64,000 nt of DNA. It comes from Methylacidiphilales bacterium (GTDB lineage Bacteria; Verrucomicrobiota; Verrucomicrobiia; Methylacidiphilales; UBA1321). Position 1 is the first letter of the stretch. Each line of letters starts with the position of its first letter. The notes under the pieces are model-generated. The model searched no databases, was not told the origin of the DNA, and was given only the letters and a program-made list of their open reading frames with translations. A program made the position numbers and the translations under genes. Positions 49,194-59,034 of this stretch are shown piece by piece. The stretch covers positions 62,001 through 126,000 of the forward strand of contig JAMFSY010000151.1 of assembly GCA_026225555.1 (NCBI GenBank), given 5' to 3'.

Positions 49194-50204
49194 ATGAAGC
49201 TTTACGAACTGCGCGCCTTCGGTCTCGAGAATCTGCAACTTTCCGAACGTCCCACGCCCGAGCCGCAGCCCCATGAGGCTCTCGTCCGCCTCCGCGCCGT
49301 CTCGCTCAATTATCGCGACCTGCTGACCATTCAAGGCAAGTACAACCCGCGCATGAAACTTCCCCGCGTGCCGGTTTCCGATGGCGCGGGCGAGGTCGTT
49401 TCCGTGGGCTCCGCCGTCACCTCTTGGAAGCCGGGCGACCGTGTCGTCATTCCCTTCATGCCCGATTGGCTCGAAGGTCCCCCTGAAACCGCGAAAAGCG
49501 CGACTGCGCTGGGCGGCGAGGTCGATGGTCTCCTGCGCGAATTCGCCGCGATCCGCGCCGACGCCCTGCTGCCCATTCCGAATCATCTCAGCTTTGAGGA
49601 GGCCTCCACGCTTCCCTGCGCCGCCGTGACGGCCTGGAACGGTCTCTTCGTCTCGGGCAATCTGCAGCCGGGGCAGACGCTTCTGCTTCTCGGCACCGGC
49701 GGAGTCTCGCTTTTCGGTCTCCAGTTCGGCCATCTCGCCGGCGCGACCATCATCCTGACTTCGAGCAACGAGGCCAAAATGGAGCAGGCCCGCGCACTCG
49801 GCGCCCACCACACGATCAACTACCGCACGACTCCCGATTGGGAAAAGGAGGTGCTGAAAATCACAGGGGGACACGGCGTCGATCTCACGCTGGAAGTCGG
49901 CGGCGCGGGCACCCTCGCCCGCACCTTGCGTTCGACGCGGCCCGGCGGCCAGGTCAGTCTCATCGGCATTTTGACCGGAGGAGAAGGTGACGTGAAGCTG
50001 GGCCAGATTTTGCACAAGGCGATCAAGGTCCACGGGATCTATGTCGGCTCCCGGGAAATGTTTGTCCGCATGAATCAAGCGATCGGCCAGCACCGCCTCA
50101 AGCCCGTCATCGATCGCGTCTTTTCCTTCGCGGATACCCCTGAAGCGGTGCGTCATCTCGAATCGGGCCGCCATTTCGGCAAGATCGTGATCCGCATCGA
50201 TTGA
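49194..50204 (+). CDS. Zinc-type alcohol dehydrogenase/quinone oxidoreductase (MDR family)
   Basis: ALVRLRAVSLNYRDLLTIQGKY, GDGAGEVVSVGSAV-like motif, LLLGTGGVSLFGLQFG. Confidence 0.93.
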   Translation: MKLYELRAFGLENLQLSERPTPEPQPHEALVRLRAVSLNYRDLLTIQGKYNPRMKLPRVPVSDGAGEVVSVGSAVTSWKPGDRVVIPFMPDWLEGPPETAKSATALGGEVDGLLREFAAIRADALLPIPNHLSFEEASTLPCAAVTAWNGLFVSGNLQPGQTLLLLGTGGVSLFGLQFGHLAGATIILTSSNEAKMEQARALGAHHTINYRTTPDWEKEVLKITGGHGVDLTLEVGGAGTLARTLRSTRPGGQVSLIGILTGGEGDVKLGQILHKAIKVHGIYVGSREMFVRMNQAIGQHRLKPVIDRVFSFADTPEAVRHLESGRHFGKIVIRID

Positions 50205-50312
50205 GCGCAAGCAGTCAAAATAATTGCGCGAAAAAACAAACGGGAATGGATCGGCCCACGTCTAATCAATGGAACAGCACCTGCTTTTTCAGCGAAGAAT
50301 TTCATCTTTCTT

Positions 50313-51494
50313 ATGCCGACCCTTTGCGCTCCCCCTCCCGCCCAGCGGAGGGAAAGCCGTCCGGCGGAGAAAGTTAAATCCAGCTACCAACCTCATCTCG
50401 ACGGCCTTCGCTGTCTCGCTATTTTCGGCGTCCTCTTCGAGCACTTCGGCGTCACTTTTCCGGCGCTCCTTCGCTTCGGGCCACTGAGCGTCCGGTTCTT
50501 TTTCGTCCTCAGCGGATACTTCATCACCCTCTCGCTTTGGAAGATGCAGTCGGAAATCATCAATTCGAACAGCGGCAGTTTTCTTCCCGTCTGTCGCTTT
50601 TACCTCGCGCGCTTTCTTCGCATCGGGCCGCCCTTTTATCTGGCGCTCGCCATCGGAGCGCTCTTCGGCATCGAGGAGGTGCGCACCAATTTCCTCTGGC
50701 TCGCCACGTTCCAGGCGAACAACTACATCGCCTTCGAGGGTTACTGGCCGGAGGCGATTTCCCACTTCTGGTCGCTCGCGGTGCAGGAACAATTTTACAT
50801 TGTCTGGCCCGTGATCGTGCTCACGCTGCCCAAACGCTGGTTCCTGCCCACCATGGCCGGTTTCATCCTTTTCGGCCTCGTGTTCCGCATTTACTGCATC
50901 TCGACCGCCGCGCCCACACTCGTCCGCTGGGTCACGCTTTTCGGCTGTTTCGATTCCTTTGCGGTCGGTGCCCTCGTCGCCTATCTCCGGCAGGCGCGTC
51001 TGCTGGACAGGATGCGCTTCCTTTCCCGCACCACGTTGTTCGCCATGCCCCTCGCCGCGTTCGGCTGCTTTTTCCTTGGGCGCGCCTTGATGACGCTGCC
51101 CGAGACGAACATCTTTTTATCCCTGACCGAATCGGTGGACGCGGTTTTTCTTGCCTGGCTTCTCGCCATTTCGCTGGGCGGGATCAATGGAATTTACGGC
51201 CGCTTTCTCAGCTGGGCTCCCGTCGTTTATGTGGGAAAAATCAGCTACGGCATTTACGTCTACCACGTCTTCGTCATCATCCTCGTTTCGCCGCTGCTGA
51301 TTCCGTACGGCCTGAGCGTTGATCATTTCGCGACGGCGCGGATCCTCGTCCTGCTCGCCGTGACGCTAGCGCTCTCATCGCTCTCGTGGCACTTCCTGGA
51401 ACAACCGTTCCTTGCCTGGAAGGAAGCCTTGAAATCGCCGCGTTTGAAACCCACTTTCAAGCCGGCCCCGTCGCTGCCGCTGATGGCGCGTTAG
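50313..51494 (+). CDS. Acyltransferase 3 (OafA/YrhL-like) family protein
   Basis: YQPHLDGLRCLAIFGVLFEHF, RFFFVLSGYFITL, HFWSLAVQEQFYIVWPVIVL. Confidence 0.93.
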   Translation: MPTLCAPPPAQRRESRPAEKVKSSYQPHLDGLRCLAIFGVLFEHFGVTFPALLRFGPLSVRFFFVLSGYFITLSLWKMQSEIINSNSGSFLPVCRFYLARFLRIGPPFYLALAIGALFGIEEVRTNFLWLATFQANNYIAFEGYWPEAISHFWSLAVQEQFYIVWPVIVLTLPKRWFLPTMAGFILFGLVFRIYCISTAAPTLVRWVTLFGCFDSFAVGALVAYLRQARLLDRMRFLSRTTLFAMPLAAFGCFFLGRALMTLPETNIFLSLTESVDAVFLAWLLAISLGGINGIYGRFLSWAPVVYVGKISYGIYVYHVFVIILVSPLLIPYGLSVDHFATARILVLLAVTLALSSLSWHFLEQPFLAWKEALKSPRLKPTFKPAPSLPLMAR

Positions 51495-52579
51495 GCTTCG
51501 GGCAGTTCCTTGGCGAAAACGATCTCGACCTGCGTGCCCTGAATTTCCGAGCTGGTGAGTTTCACCCGCGCGCCGCATTTCGCCGCAAGTTTATCCACCA
51601 GGGCGAGACCGAGGCCCATGCTGCCCATGTCCTGCCTTCCCAGATCGGAGGTGCGGAAAGCGGCGAGGCGTTTGATCTCATCGGGCGCCATGCCCCGGCC
51701 CGCATCGATCACGGTCAGCGCGCCATTTTTATCGAGACGGACTTTTACCGGCGTACCCCGGCGGGAAAAATTACAGGCGTTGTCGACCAGTTCCTCGACC
51801 ATGACGCTCAGGTCGGTCGGCGTGCTGGCAATCGAGCAGTCATCGACCTCGACCTGCACATCCTTGGGCCGTTGCGTCCGCACCGCCGTCGCCTTGACGC
51901 CGGAGAGAATACTTTCCCTCACCTCGCGGGGGGTGAGCATCTGCACAAGCCGCCCTTCCTCCTGCGAAGCCGCCGGAAGGTCGAGCAGAAGAAGATAGTT
52001 GCGCAAGCGGCGATGGAGACGGTTCGCCGTGTTGTCCATGTCCGTGAGGATGCTCTGGATCTCATCGGTGGAGAGTTTCTTCAAATCGGAGCGCAGGATC
52101 TGGATCAATCCGATGATGCCGCCGAGCGGCGTGAAGAAGCCGTAAGGCACGGTGGAGTGCAGCGAGGAGCGAAGCTGGTCGAGCATCCGGTCCTCCACCT
52201 CGCCGCGAATATGCGCGCGGCTCAGCCGGGCCTCGACGCACTTGAGCAGCGCCTCAATGCTGACCGGCTTCGAAAGGAAATCGTCCGCCCCTTGTTCCAT
52301 GCCCTTGCGCGGCGAGACGGCGTGCAACTGGCCGGTCATCAGCACGACCTGCTTGTCGCTAAGATCGGGATTCTGCCGGATGTTACGCAGGAGCGCTTCG
52401 CCATCGCCGTCCGGCATGGCGATATCGGTGAGGATCAAGTCGGGAATTTGTTCCTGCGCAATCGCGTAACCGGCGGCGCCGGAAGCGGCCTCGAGCACAC
52501 GGTAACCGTGGTCGCGCAGGACGGTGCCGAAGATCGAGCGGATGGCCGCGTCGTCGTCGATCAGGAGAATGGTTTGCAC
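51491..52579 (-). CDS. REC + HATPase two-component protein with atypical H-box
   Basis: ILLIDDDAAIRSIFGTVLRDHG, DLILTDIAMPDGDGEALL; VPYGFFTPLGGIIGLIQIL; DAGRGMAPDEI, GMGLGLALVDKLA. Confidence 0.88.
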   Translation of the reverse strand: MQTILLIDDDAAIRSIFGTVLRDHGYRVLEAASGAAGYAIAQEQIPDLILTDIAMPDGDGEALLRNIRQNPDLSDKQVVLMTGQLHAVSPRKGMEQGADDFLSKPVSIEALLKCVEARLSRAHIRGEVEDRMLDQLRSSLHSTVPYGFFTPLGGIIGLIQILRSDLKKLSTDEIQSILTDMDNTANRLHRRLRNYLLLLDLPAASQEEGRLVQMLTPREVRESILSGVKATAVRTQRPKDVQVEVDDCSIASTPTDLSVMVEELVDNACNFSRRGTPVKVRLDKNGALTVIDAGRGMAPDEIKRLAAFRTSDLGRQDMGSMGLGLALVDKLAAKCGARVKLTSSEIQGTQVEIVFAKELPEA

Positions 52580-52755
52580 GGCGGATGGATGGGAAGCAGG
52601 ACAACTTTCAGCCTAAGGAAAGCGGCGGGTGCGGACAAGCTTCGTGTGTTTTTAAGATGGCCCGGCAACTTCCGGCAGCGAATCGGCAGTGAGAAATGGC
52701 CGGCGGGGATTGAATGGGATGGCCTTGAATGCCGCGTTGGCTTAAAGGTACCTCC

Positions 52756-53265
52756 ATGTGGCGAATGGTCCTACTTCTCGCTTGGCTGATTCCGGCCCCA
52801 TGTTGCTCCGCGCAAATCCTGCTTAAGACCAATCCGCAGGCGACCTCCTATTTGTTCTACGCGGGCCAACCGCCGCGCGCGGTTATTTCGCCCCTGACGA
52901 ACGAGGAAAGTGAGAAGTTCCAGCAAGTCTATACCGCGGCTCTCCGGGGCAATTCCGCTCTCGATGCGGAGGGAGACGCTCTCTCGGCGCAGATGGACGC
53001 TTACCGCAAGGTGCTCATGGCTGCCATGGCCAAGGCCGACCCGAAAGTCGCACCGATACTGGGACCGTCCCAAAGCCCCCTGACCGGCGCGCAGGGTGAT
53101 GAAATCCGTCAGGTCCAATCCGAGGTCATGCAGGCCGATCCATCCCTGCAATCAAAGTGGGACGACCTGACGAAAAAGATGATAGCGCATCAGCAAGCGG
53201 TCGATGCCGCCATGTTGAAATTGGACCCGACCATCGCCCAGATCTTGGCTAAATTTTCGTCCTGA
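52756..53265 (+). CDS. Exported hypothetical protein
   Basis: MWRMVLLLAWLIPAPCCSAQ signal peptide; helical body. Confidence 0.55.
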   Translation: MWRMVLLLAWLIPAPCCSAQILLKTNPQATSYLFYAGQPPRAVISPLTNEESEKFQQVYTAALRGNSALDAEGDALSAQMDAYRKVLMAAMAKADPKVAPILGPSQSPLTGAQGDEIRQVQSEVMQADPSLQSKWDDLTKKMIAHQQAVDAAMLKLDPTIAQILAKFSS

Positions 53266-53338
53266 ACGGTTCGGCATTCCGCAACATGCCCGACTTCCTC
53301 CCTCCTTGTTAATTTCCGCAATTCCGCCATGGTGAAGC

Positions 53339-54937
53339 ATGGCCCCTAACCCCGGTTACGATTATGTCGTGCTCGGCTCCGGCATTGCCGGCCTCACGTT
53401 TGCGCTGAATGTTGCCGAGCAGGGATCCGTCGCGGTCATCACCAAAAAGAACCGCGCGGAGTCCAACACGAACTACGCCCAGGGCGGCATCGCCTGCGTG
53501 ACCTCGGACGAGGACAGTTTCGATCTCCACGTGCGCGACACGCTGGAGGCGGGCGCGGGTCTCTGCCATGAGGATGTCGTGCGCGGGATCGTCGAGGAAG
53601 GCCCGGCGCGAATCAAAGAGTTGATCGAGCTCGGAATGTCCTTCACCGAACGCGAGACCGGCCATGGCCAGGAGCTCGATCTGGGCCGGGAAGGCGGCCA
53701 CTCGAAACGGCGCATCCTTCACGCCCGCGACGTGACCGGGCGCGAGATCGAGAAGGCGCTGCTCGCCGCGCTGGCGGCCCATCCCAACGTCGCCATGTTC
53801 GAAAATCACGCGGCGATCGACCTGATCACGCGCCGCAAGATGGGCTTCGCCACCGACAACCGGTGCGTCGGCGTCTATGTGCTCGATTGCGCGAGCGGTC
53901 GCGTCGATGCGGTAGCCGCGCAGCATGTCCTGCTCGCGACGGGCGGGTGCGGGAAGGTTTATCTCTATACCACCAATCCCGATATCGCGACGGGCGACGG
54001 CGTGGCCATGGCTTATCGCGCAGGCGTGCCGGTCGCGAACATGGAGTTCATCCAGTTCCATCCGACGTGCCTCTTTCATCCCAAGGCGAAATCGTTCCTG
54101 ATCAGCGAGGCGGTGCGCGGCGAAGGCGGCATTCTGCGCAACGCGGAGGGGAAGGCCTTCATGCACGGCGTGCATCCGCTCGAATCGCTCGCCCCGCGCG
54201 ACATCGTGGCGCGGGCCATCGATGCCGAATTGAAGAAGAGCGGCGCGAAATGTGTCTATCTCGATATCACGCACCAGAGCCGCGAGTTCCTGCAGGAACG
54301 CTTCCCCGCCATCTACGCGAAGTGCCTCGAGTGCGGCATCGACATGGCGATCGAACCGATCCCGGTCGTCCCTGCCGCCCATTATCAATGCGGTGGCGTG
54401 ATGACAACTCCGGAGGGCCGGACCGAATTACCCGGACTTTGGGCCGTCGGCGAAGTCGGCTGCACCGGTTTGCACGGCGCGAATCGGCTCGCGAGCAATT
54501 CCTTGCTCGAGGCACTGGTCGTGGCCCATCGCGCGGCGGAAGCGGTGAAGCGAGAGAAACCGGCGCTACGGCAAAAAAGTCTGCCCCCGTGGGAGAGCGG
54601 TTCGGCCCAGGATCCCGACGAGCTGGTCGTGATCTATCACAACTGGCGGGAGATCCGGCAATTGATGTGGGATTACGTCGGCATCGTGCGGACGACCAAA
54701 CGGCTGCGCCGCGCCGCCAGCCGTCTGCATAGCCTGAGCGAAGAGGTGCAGGAATATTACTGGAATTACAAAATGACCTGCGACCTGGTGGAGCTGCGCA
54801 ACCTGGTCCTGATCGCGTCGCTCATTGTCGATTCCGCGCTGAGCCGCCACGAGAGCCGCGGGCTGCACTTCCTGCTCGATCATCCGGAGACCGACGGAAA
54901 CGAGACCGCGGTCGATACGGTGTTGAGGCCTGGGTAG
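53339..54937 (+). CDS. nadB: L-aspartate oxidase
   Basis: YDYVVLGSGIAGLTFALNVAEQG, NTNYAQGGIA, GANRLASNSLLEALVVAHRAAE. Confidence 0.96.
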   Translation: MAPNPGYDYVVLGSGIAGLTFALNVAEQGSVAVITKKNRAESNTNYAQGGIACVTSDEDSFDLHVRDTLEAGAGLCHEDVVRGIVEEGPARIKELIELGMSFTERETGHGQELDLGREGGHSKRRILHARDVTGREIEKALLAALAAHPNVAMFENHAAIDLITRRKMGFATDNRCVGVYVLDCASGRVDAVAAQHVLLATGGCGKVYLYTTNPDIATGDGVAMAYRAGVPVANMEFIQFHPTCLFHPKAKSFLISEAVRGEGGILRNAEGKAFMHGVHPLESLAPRDIVARAIDAELKKSGAKCVYLDITHQSREFLQERFPAIYAKCLECGIDMAIEPIPVVPAAHYQCGGVMTTPEGRTELPGLWAVGEVGCTGLHGANRLASNSLLEALVVAHRAAEAVKREKPALRQKSLPPWESGSAQDPDELVVIYHNWREIRQLMWDYVGIVRTTKRLRRAASRLHSLSEEVQEYYWNYKMTCDLVELRNLVLIASLIVDSALSRHESRGLHFLLDHPETDGNETAVDTVLRPG

Positions 54938-54949
54938 AGAGACCATTCG

Positions 54950-55456
54950 ATGAGAAGGTATTTTCCACCGCTCGCCCTTCTCGCCATTAGTTACGTCCTC
55001 TTTTTCGCTTACGTTTATTCCTCGTATGACAGCCTGCCATCCAAAGTGGTGAGTCACTTCGACATACTGGGCCGTCCCAACGGTTGGATGAGCCGTTCCC
55101 AAGTCATCACATTCACCTTGGGATTGGGAATCTTCCTCCCCGCAATTATCGTAGGGACGATGGCGGGCGCAGGCTCTATCCCAGTCAGTTTTGTGAATCT
55201 TCCCCATCGCGAATACTGGCTCGCACCCGAGCGACGCCTAGCCACAACGGCGGTGATGCTAAAATTTGGACTTTGGTATGCCATTCTGAACGTGCTTTTT
55301 GTCACAGGCCTGCATGCCCTGATCGTGCAGGCGAATACGCGGCCCGGCGATCCGAGCTTGAATGGAGCTGGAATGATCGTCCTTCTCGGCAGTTTTATTC
55401 TTGGGACAGCCATTTGGGCCATCCTGCTCCGACGGTGCTTTGCGCGGAAATCTTAG
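54950..55456 (+). CDS. DUF1648-type membrane protein
   Basis: DSLPSKVVSHFDILGRPNGWMSRSQ (DUF1648-like) plus TM helices. Confidence 0.75.
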   Translation: MRRYFPPLALLAISYVLFFAYVYSSYDSLPSKVVSHFDILGRPNGWMSRSQVITFTLGLGIFLPAIIVGTMAGAGSIPVSFVNLPHREYWLAPERRLATTAVMLKFGLWYAILNVLFVTGLHALIVQANTRPGDPSLNGAGMIVLLGSFILGTAIWAILLRRCFARKS

Positions 55457-55543
55457 ACCATTTCCCAATCTAAACGGCCGCGTCAAAATTGCCGTCAGGA
55501 TGACCGAAGTTTTTGAAAGTGAGCCTTTTTAGCAATCTCCTGG
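55453..55543. repeat. Nested palindromic element, family 1 copy 4 (core deleted, chimeric arms)
   Basis: Left arm TTAGACCATTTCCCAATCTAAACGGCCGCGTC resembles the left arm of copy 2; right arm GGATGACCGAAGTTTTTGAAAGTGAGCCTTTTTAGCAATCTCCTGG resembles the right arm of copy 3. Confidence 0.75.
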
Positions 55544-55552
55544 ACGAAAAAC

Positions 55553-55590
55553 AAAAAACCCCGGACGAGAAAATCTCGACCGGGGTTTTT
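55553..55590. terminator. Strong bidirectional intrinsic terminator
   Basis: AAAAAACCCCGG-ACGAGAAAATCTCGA-CCGGGGTTTTT. Confidence 0.9.
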
Positions 55591-55605
55591 GGATCGAGCC
55601 TTCGC

Positions 55606-56454
55606 TTAGAAGTTGTACTTCACACCCGCCGTGATCAGGTGCTGGCCGATGTAGCTCGGGTTGATCTTGCCCGTGATGTTGGCGCCGCCGAACGTGCCGA
55701 CCGTGCCGAGATTGAACGAGGGATCGATGCCCGCCACGAATTTATATTCCGTGAAGATATCCCAGTGCTTGGCCACTTCGATGTCGAAGCCCGCCAGCCC
55801 CTGCGTGGCGAAAACCACATCGTCGTCGCCACCGACCGTACCATTGCCATGGGCAACGGTGCTGCCGCGGATGGTGGTCACGGTCGCGACATCGGTGCCG
55901 TTGCCGCTCGAGAGACTCATATACTCCGCGCCCACGCCGATACCGAGGTAAGGCGTAAAGATCGTGCCCGTCTTGAGCCTCAGGATGCCGTTGACGAAAA
56001 AGGCGGCGGAATCCAGGTTGTCCTTCACCGTACCATCGGTCGTCAGGGTCGCTGCGCCCACGGCGGTCGAGCCGTGGTAGTTGAAGTGAGGCGTCGTGCC
56101 GAGATAAAAGGCTTCCGCCTCAATCGCCGGCTGGAGGCGGAAATCGCCGTCCACGGCAAAGGAGTTGAAATTGTAACCGAACTTCAGGCCGCCGACCCCG
56201 CCGACGTTGCTCCCCGAGCCGACCTTGATATCAGTCGTGGAAAAAATCGGGGGCGCGCTGGCCGTACCGTGACGATCGCCATAATCCTGCGCGACATTGG
56301 CGCCGCCAAAAACGGCGACGTAGAAGCCCGCATCGGAAGGGGATTCCGCCGCGACCTGTTTCGTATCCTTGGTATCCTTGACATCCGTTCCGGCATAAGC
56401 CGAAAGGGAGACAGCCGACAAAAGCACGACTCCAGCAAAGTTCTTGAATTTCAT
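55606..56454 (-). CDS. Outer-membrane beta-barrel protein
   Basis: MKFKNFAGVVLLSAVSLSAYAGTD signal peptide; GFYVAVFGGANVAQDYG...; ends IGQHLITAGVKYNF (terminal Phe). Confidence 0.85.
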   Translation of the reverse strand: MKFKNFAGVVLLSAVSLSAYAGTDVKDTKDTKQVAAESPSDAGFYVAVFGGANVAQDYGDRHGTASAPPIFSTTDIKVGSGSNVGGVGGLKFGYNFNSFAVDGDFRLQPAIEAEAFYLGTTPHFNYHGSTAVGAATLTTDGTVKDNLDSAAFFVNGILRLKTGTIFTPYLGIGVGAEYMSLSSGNGTDVATVTTIRGSTVAHGNGTVGGDDDVVFATQGLAGFDIEVAKHWDIFTEYKFVAGIDPSFNLGTVGTFGGANITGKINPSYIGQHLITAGVKYNF

Positions 56455-56564
56455 TTTTTCTCCGTAAGGGGTTTTCCTCGGCGAGATCCTAGCGTAACGG
56501 GATGGTTTATGACAACCGTTTTTTAATGTATGACAACAATACGCTTGGATTATCAAGATTGGCG

Positions 56565-57419
56565 CTAGATGAGGCCTTCGATCTTCAAACAGGCCACTTC
56601 CACGGCTAAATGGGGCTCGATATTTTGCGCCAGCGACGCTTGGAGGTCTTCCAAGGCTTTCACAGCGCGAATGCGTTCCAATTCCGAGGTTCCGGCCGCC
56701 TTTTCGGATTGCCGCCAGTACCAGCGCTGAAGCTGCGCGACCGATTCCTGACGTCCCAATTGAAACTCGGCCTCAAGCAGCGCCGTGGCGGCTTCGTCCT
56801 CCATTTCCGAGGTGTCGCGCAGGTGGGTCTCCGCCAGCTCGCGAATTTCCGCCCAATGCTCATGCAGGACCTGGGCCCGGGCGTAGGCGCGCAGGGCCGG
56901 GTTGGGTTGCCGGGCGTACCAGCGGGCAATCCAGGCAGGTTCGTGGGCAGGCGCGGGATCGATATCCTCAAAGCCGAGATCCAGTCGCAGGCAGCGGGAG
57001 ATGATCGTCGGCAGCAGCATCGCCGGACGGCCCGAAGTCAGCAGAATAAGCGTGTGGGCGGGCGGTTCCTCCAGCGTCTTGAGGAAGGCATTGGCCGCGC
57101 TCGCGCCGCCGAGGCACATGCGCTCGGCATCAAAGATGACGGCGACCTTGAGCGGCGCGGTGAAGGGGCGAAGATAAAGCTCCCGCTCCAGGTCGCGGAT
57201 TTGCTCGACCGTGATATGCCTCGACTTCGATTCGGGCCGGACGGAATGGAAATCGGGATGCTCCTGCGGCGCGGCGCCGAGGACCTGCCCGGCCAGGCCG
57301 AGGGCCAGATTTTCCAGCGATTCCGAGCGATCGCCGGTGAGCAGGTAGGAGTGGCCCATCCGGCCCTGCTCAATGCTGGCGGCAAACCGTTGGCGGAGTT
57401 CTTCGGAACGAAAAGGCAC
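56565..57419 (-). CDS. holB: DNA polymerase III delta' subunit
   Basis: SIEQGRMGHSYLLTGDRSESLENLALGLAGQVLG, VEQIRDLERELYLRPFTAPLKVAVIFDAERM, ANAFLKTLEEPPAHTLILLTS. Confidence 0.92.
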   Translation of the reverse strand: MPFRSEELRQRFAASIEQGRMGHSYLLTGDRSESLENLALGLAGQVLGAAPQEHPDFHSVRPESKSRHITVEQIRDLERELYLRPFTAPLKVAVIFDAERMCLGGASAANAFLKTLEEPPAHTLILLTSGRPAMLLPTIISRCLRLDLGFEDIDPAPAHEPAWIARWYARQPNPALRAYARAQVLHEHWAEIRELAETHLRDTSEMEDEAATALLEAEFQLGRQESVAQLQRWYWRQSEKAAGTSELERIRAVKALEDLQASLAQNIEPHLAVEVACLKIEGLI

Positions 57420-57482
57420 ACGACTATGAAAGCCGTCCGCATCGGCGTTGTCGAAGTTGAAATCAGTGCAGTGAATTCAAAT

Positions 57483-58127
57483 CTACAACTCAAAAACCTT
57501 CGCCACCTGCTGCCAGATCAAGTCCGCCGTTTCCTCCACTGATCCGGCGCCGGAAAGAATCTTCACCCGCAAGGGGTGGGCTTTCGCGACGGCATAATAA
57601 CCTTCACGGACTCGCGCATAAAACTCCGTCGGCTCGGCCTCCATGCGATCGAAATCTCCGGTGGGCTTGGGCCGTTCCTGCAGACGTTGACGCGCGATCT
57701 CTGGCTCGAGATCAAGCACGAGCGTAAGGCCCGGCAAGTGAGGACCGACGGAGAAGGCGTTGATCCGTTCCACGATTTCCACTGGCAGACGACGGCCCGC
57801 GCCCTGATAAACGGTGGTGGAATCGAGAAAGCGGTCGGAAAGCACCCACGCGCCCTCGTCGAGCGCGGGGATAATGACCTTGCGCACGAGTTCGGCCCGG
57901 CTGGCGAGGAAGAGGAGCAGTTCCGCCTCCGACGTCATGCCGCGTCCTTCTGGCGCGTGCTTGAGGAGATGGCGAATCGATTCGCCGAGGGGCGTGCCGC
58001 CCGGTTCGCGGGTGACGAGAACATGATGCCCCAGGTGAGTCAGCCGATGCGCGAGCCGCGCGATCTGCGTCGACTTGCCCACCGCCTCGCCGCCTTCGAA
58101 GGAAATGAAGCGGGAAGGAATGGACAT
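57483..58127 (-). CDS. tmk: Thymidylate kinase
   Basis: RFISFEGGEAVGKSTQIARLAHRL, VLVTREPGGTPLGESIRHLL, DRFLDSTTVYQGAGR. Confidence 0.96.
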   Translation of the reverse strand: MSIPSRFISFEGGEAVGKSTQIARLAHRLTHLGHHVLVTREPGGTPLGESIRHLLKHAPEGRGMTSEAELLLFLASRAELVRKVIIPALDEGAWVLSDRFLDSTTVYQGAGRRLPVEIVERINAFSVGPHLPGLTLVLDLEPEIARQRLQERPKPTGDFDRMEAEPTEFYARVREGYYAVAKAHPLRVKILSGAGSVEETADLIWQQVAKVFEL

Positions 58128-58249
58128 GAAGTGATCGGTTTTAATTCGCCATCCGGCGATGCGACGGCAGCCAAACGGAGGCTTTATCAGCCCGGCATGA
58201 CGGAAGTTAGCATACTAAACCGCCTCGAAAATGATATGAGTAAAATGCG

Positions 58250-59014
58250 ATGCCAGAAGATCCGGTCATTCTCGAAACCCATCCCGACTTTCTCGTCGTG
58301 GCGAAACCAGCGCATCTGCTCTCGCATCCCACGCGGCCCGATGGCAAGCCGACGCTGCTCGGTTGGCTGCAGGCGCAATTCCCCGGCGAGTTCGTCGCCT
58401 TGGTGAACCGGCTCGATCGCGAGACGAGCGGAACGATCCTCGTTGCGCGGTCGCCCGAGGCCGCCTCCCGACTCGGCACGTTGACGATGCAACGGCAGAT
58501 TCACAAATACTACCTCGCGCTCGTCTCCGGGCGGGTGGCCGAGGAGCACGGCATCATCGATGCGCCGCTGGGCCGTCTCGGCATCTCGCCGGAAAATCCG
58601 ATCTGGCTGCGACGGGGCGTCATCGCGCCGGACGATCCCGAGGGTCGAAAGTCCGCCGCAGCGCAATCGGAATATTGGCGCGTGGCGGCCGGTGAAACAA
58701 TGTCGCTCCTACGCCTCCAGGCGCACACCGGACGACTGCACCAGTTGCGCGTGCATCTCGCGCATATCGGCCATCCGGTCATCGGCGATAAAATCTACGG
58801 CCCCGATCCGAATCTCTACCTGAAGTTCATCGCCGAAAGCTGGACGGAAGAACATGCCCGCGTCCTCGGCCTTCCCCGCCACGCCCTGCACGCCCACGAA
58901 ATGCGCTTCACCTGGAACGGCGAGGAGCGGACTTTCACGGCGCCGCTCCCCGAGGACATGACGAACTGGGCGGAGAAATCAGGCCTGAAAATGCCCCGAA
59001 TTGAACGGAGGTAG
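58250..59014 (+). CDS. RluA-family pseudouridine synthase
   Basis: LVVAKPAHLLSHPT, LVNRLDRETSGTILVARS, LLRLQAHTGRLHQLRVHLAHIGHPVIGDKIYG. Confidence 0.94.
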   Translation: MPEDPVILETHPDFLVVAKPAHLLSHPTRPDGKPTLLGWLQAQFPGEFVALVNRLDRETSGTILVARSPEAASRLGTLTMQRQIHKYYLALVSGRVAEEHGIIDAPLGRLGISPENPIWLRRGVIAPDDPEGRKSAAAQSEYWRVAAGETMSLLRLQAHTGRLHQLRVHLAHIGHPVIGDKIYGPDPNLYLKFIAESWTEEHARVLGLPRHALHAHEMRFTWNGEERTFTAPLPEDMTNWAEKSGLKMPRIERR

Positions 59015-59034
59015 CCGTCGTTCCTAGGGGCCAC

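Noticed and set aside
48915-50210. 431-aa ORF antisense to the alcohol dehydrogenase
   Set aside because: Dehydrogenase motifs clear on the plus strand
51386-52789. 467-aa plus-strand ORF across the REC-HATPase gene
   Set aside because: Antisense to a gene with clear REC and ATPase boxes
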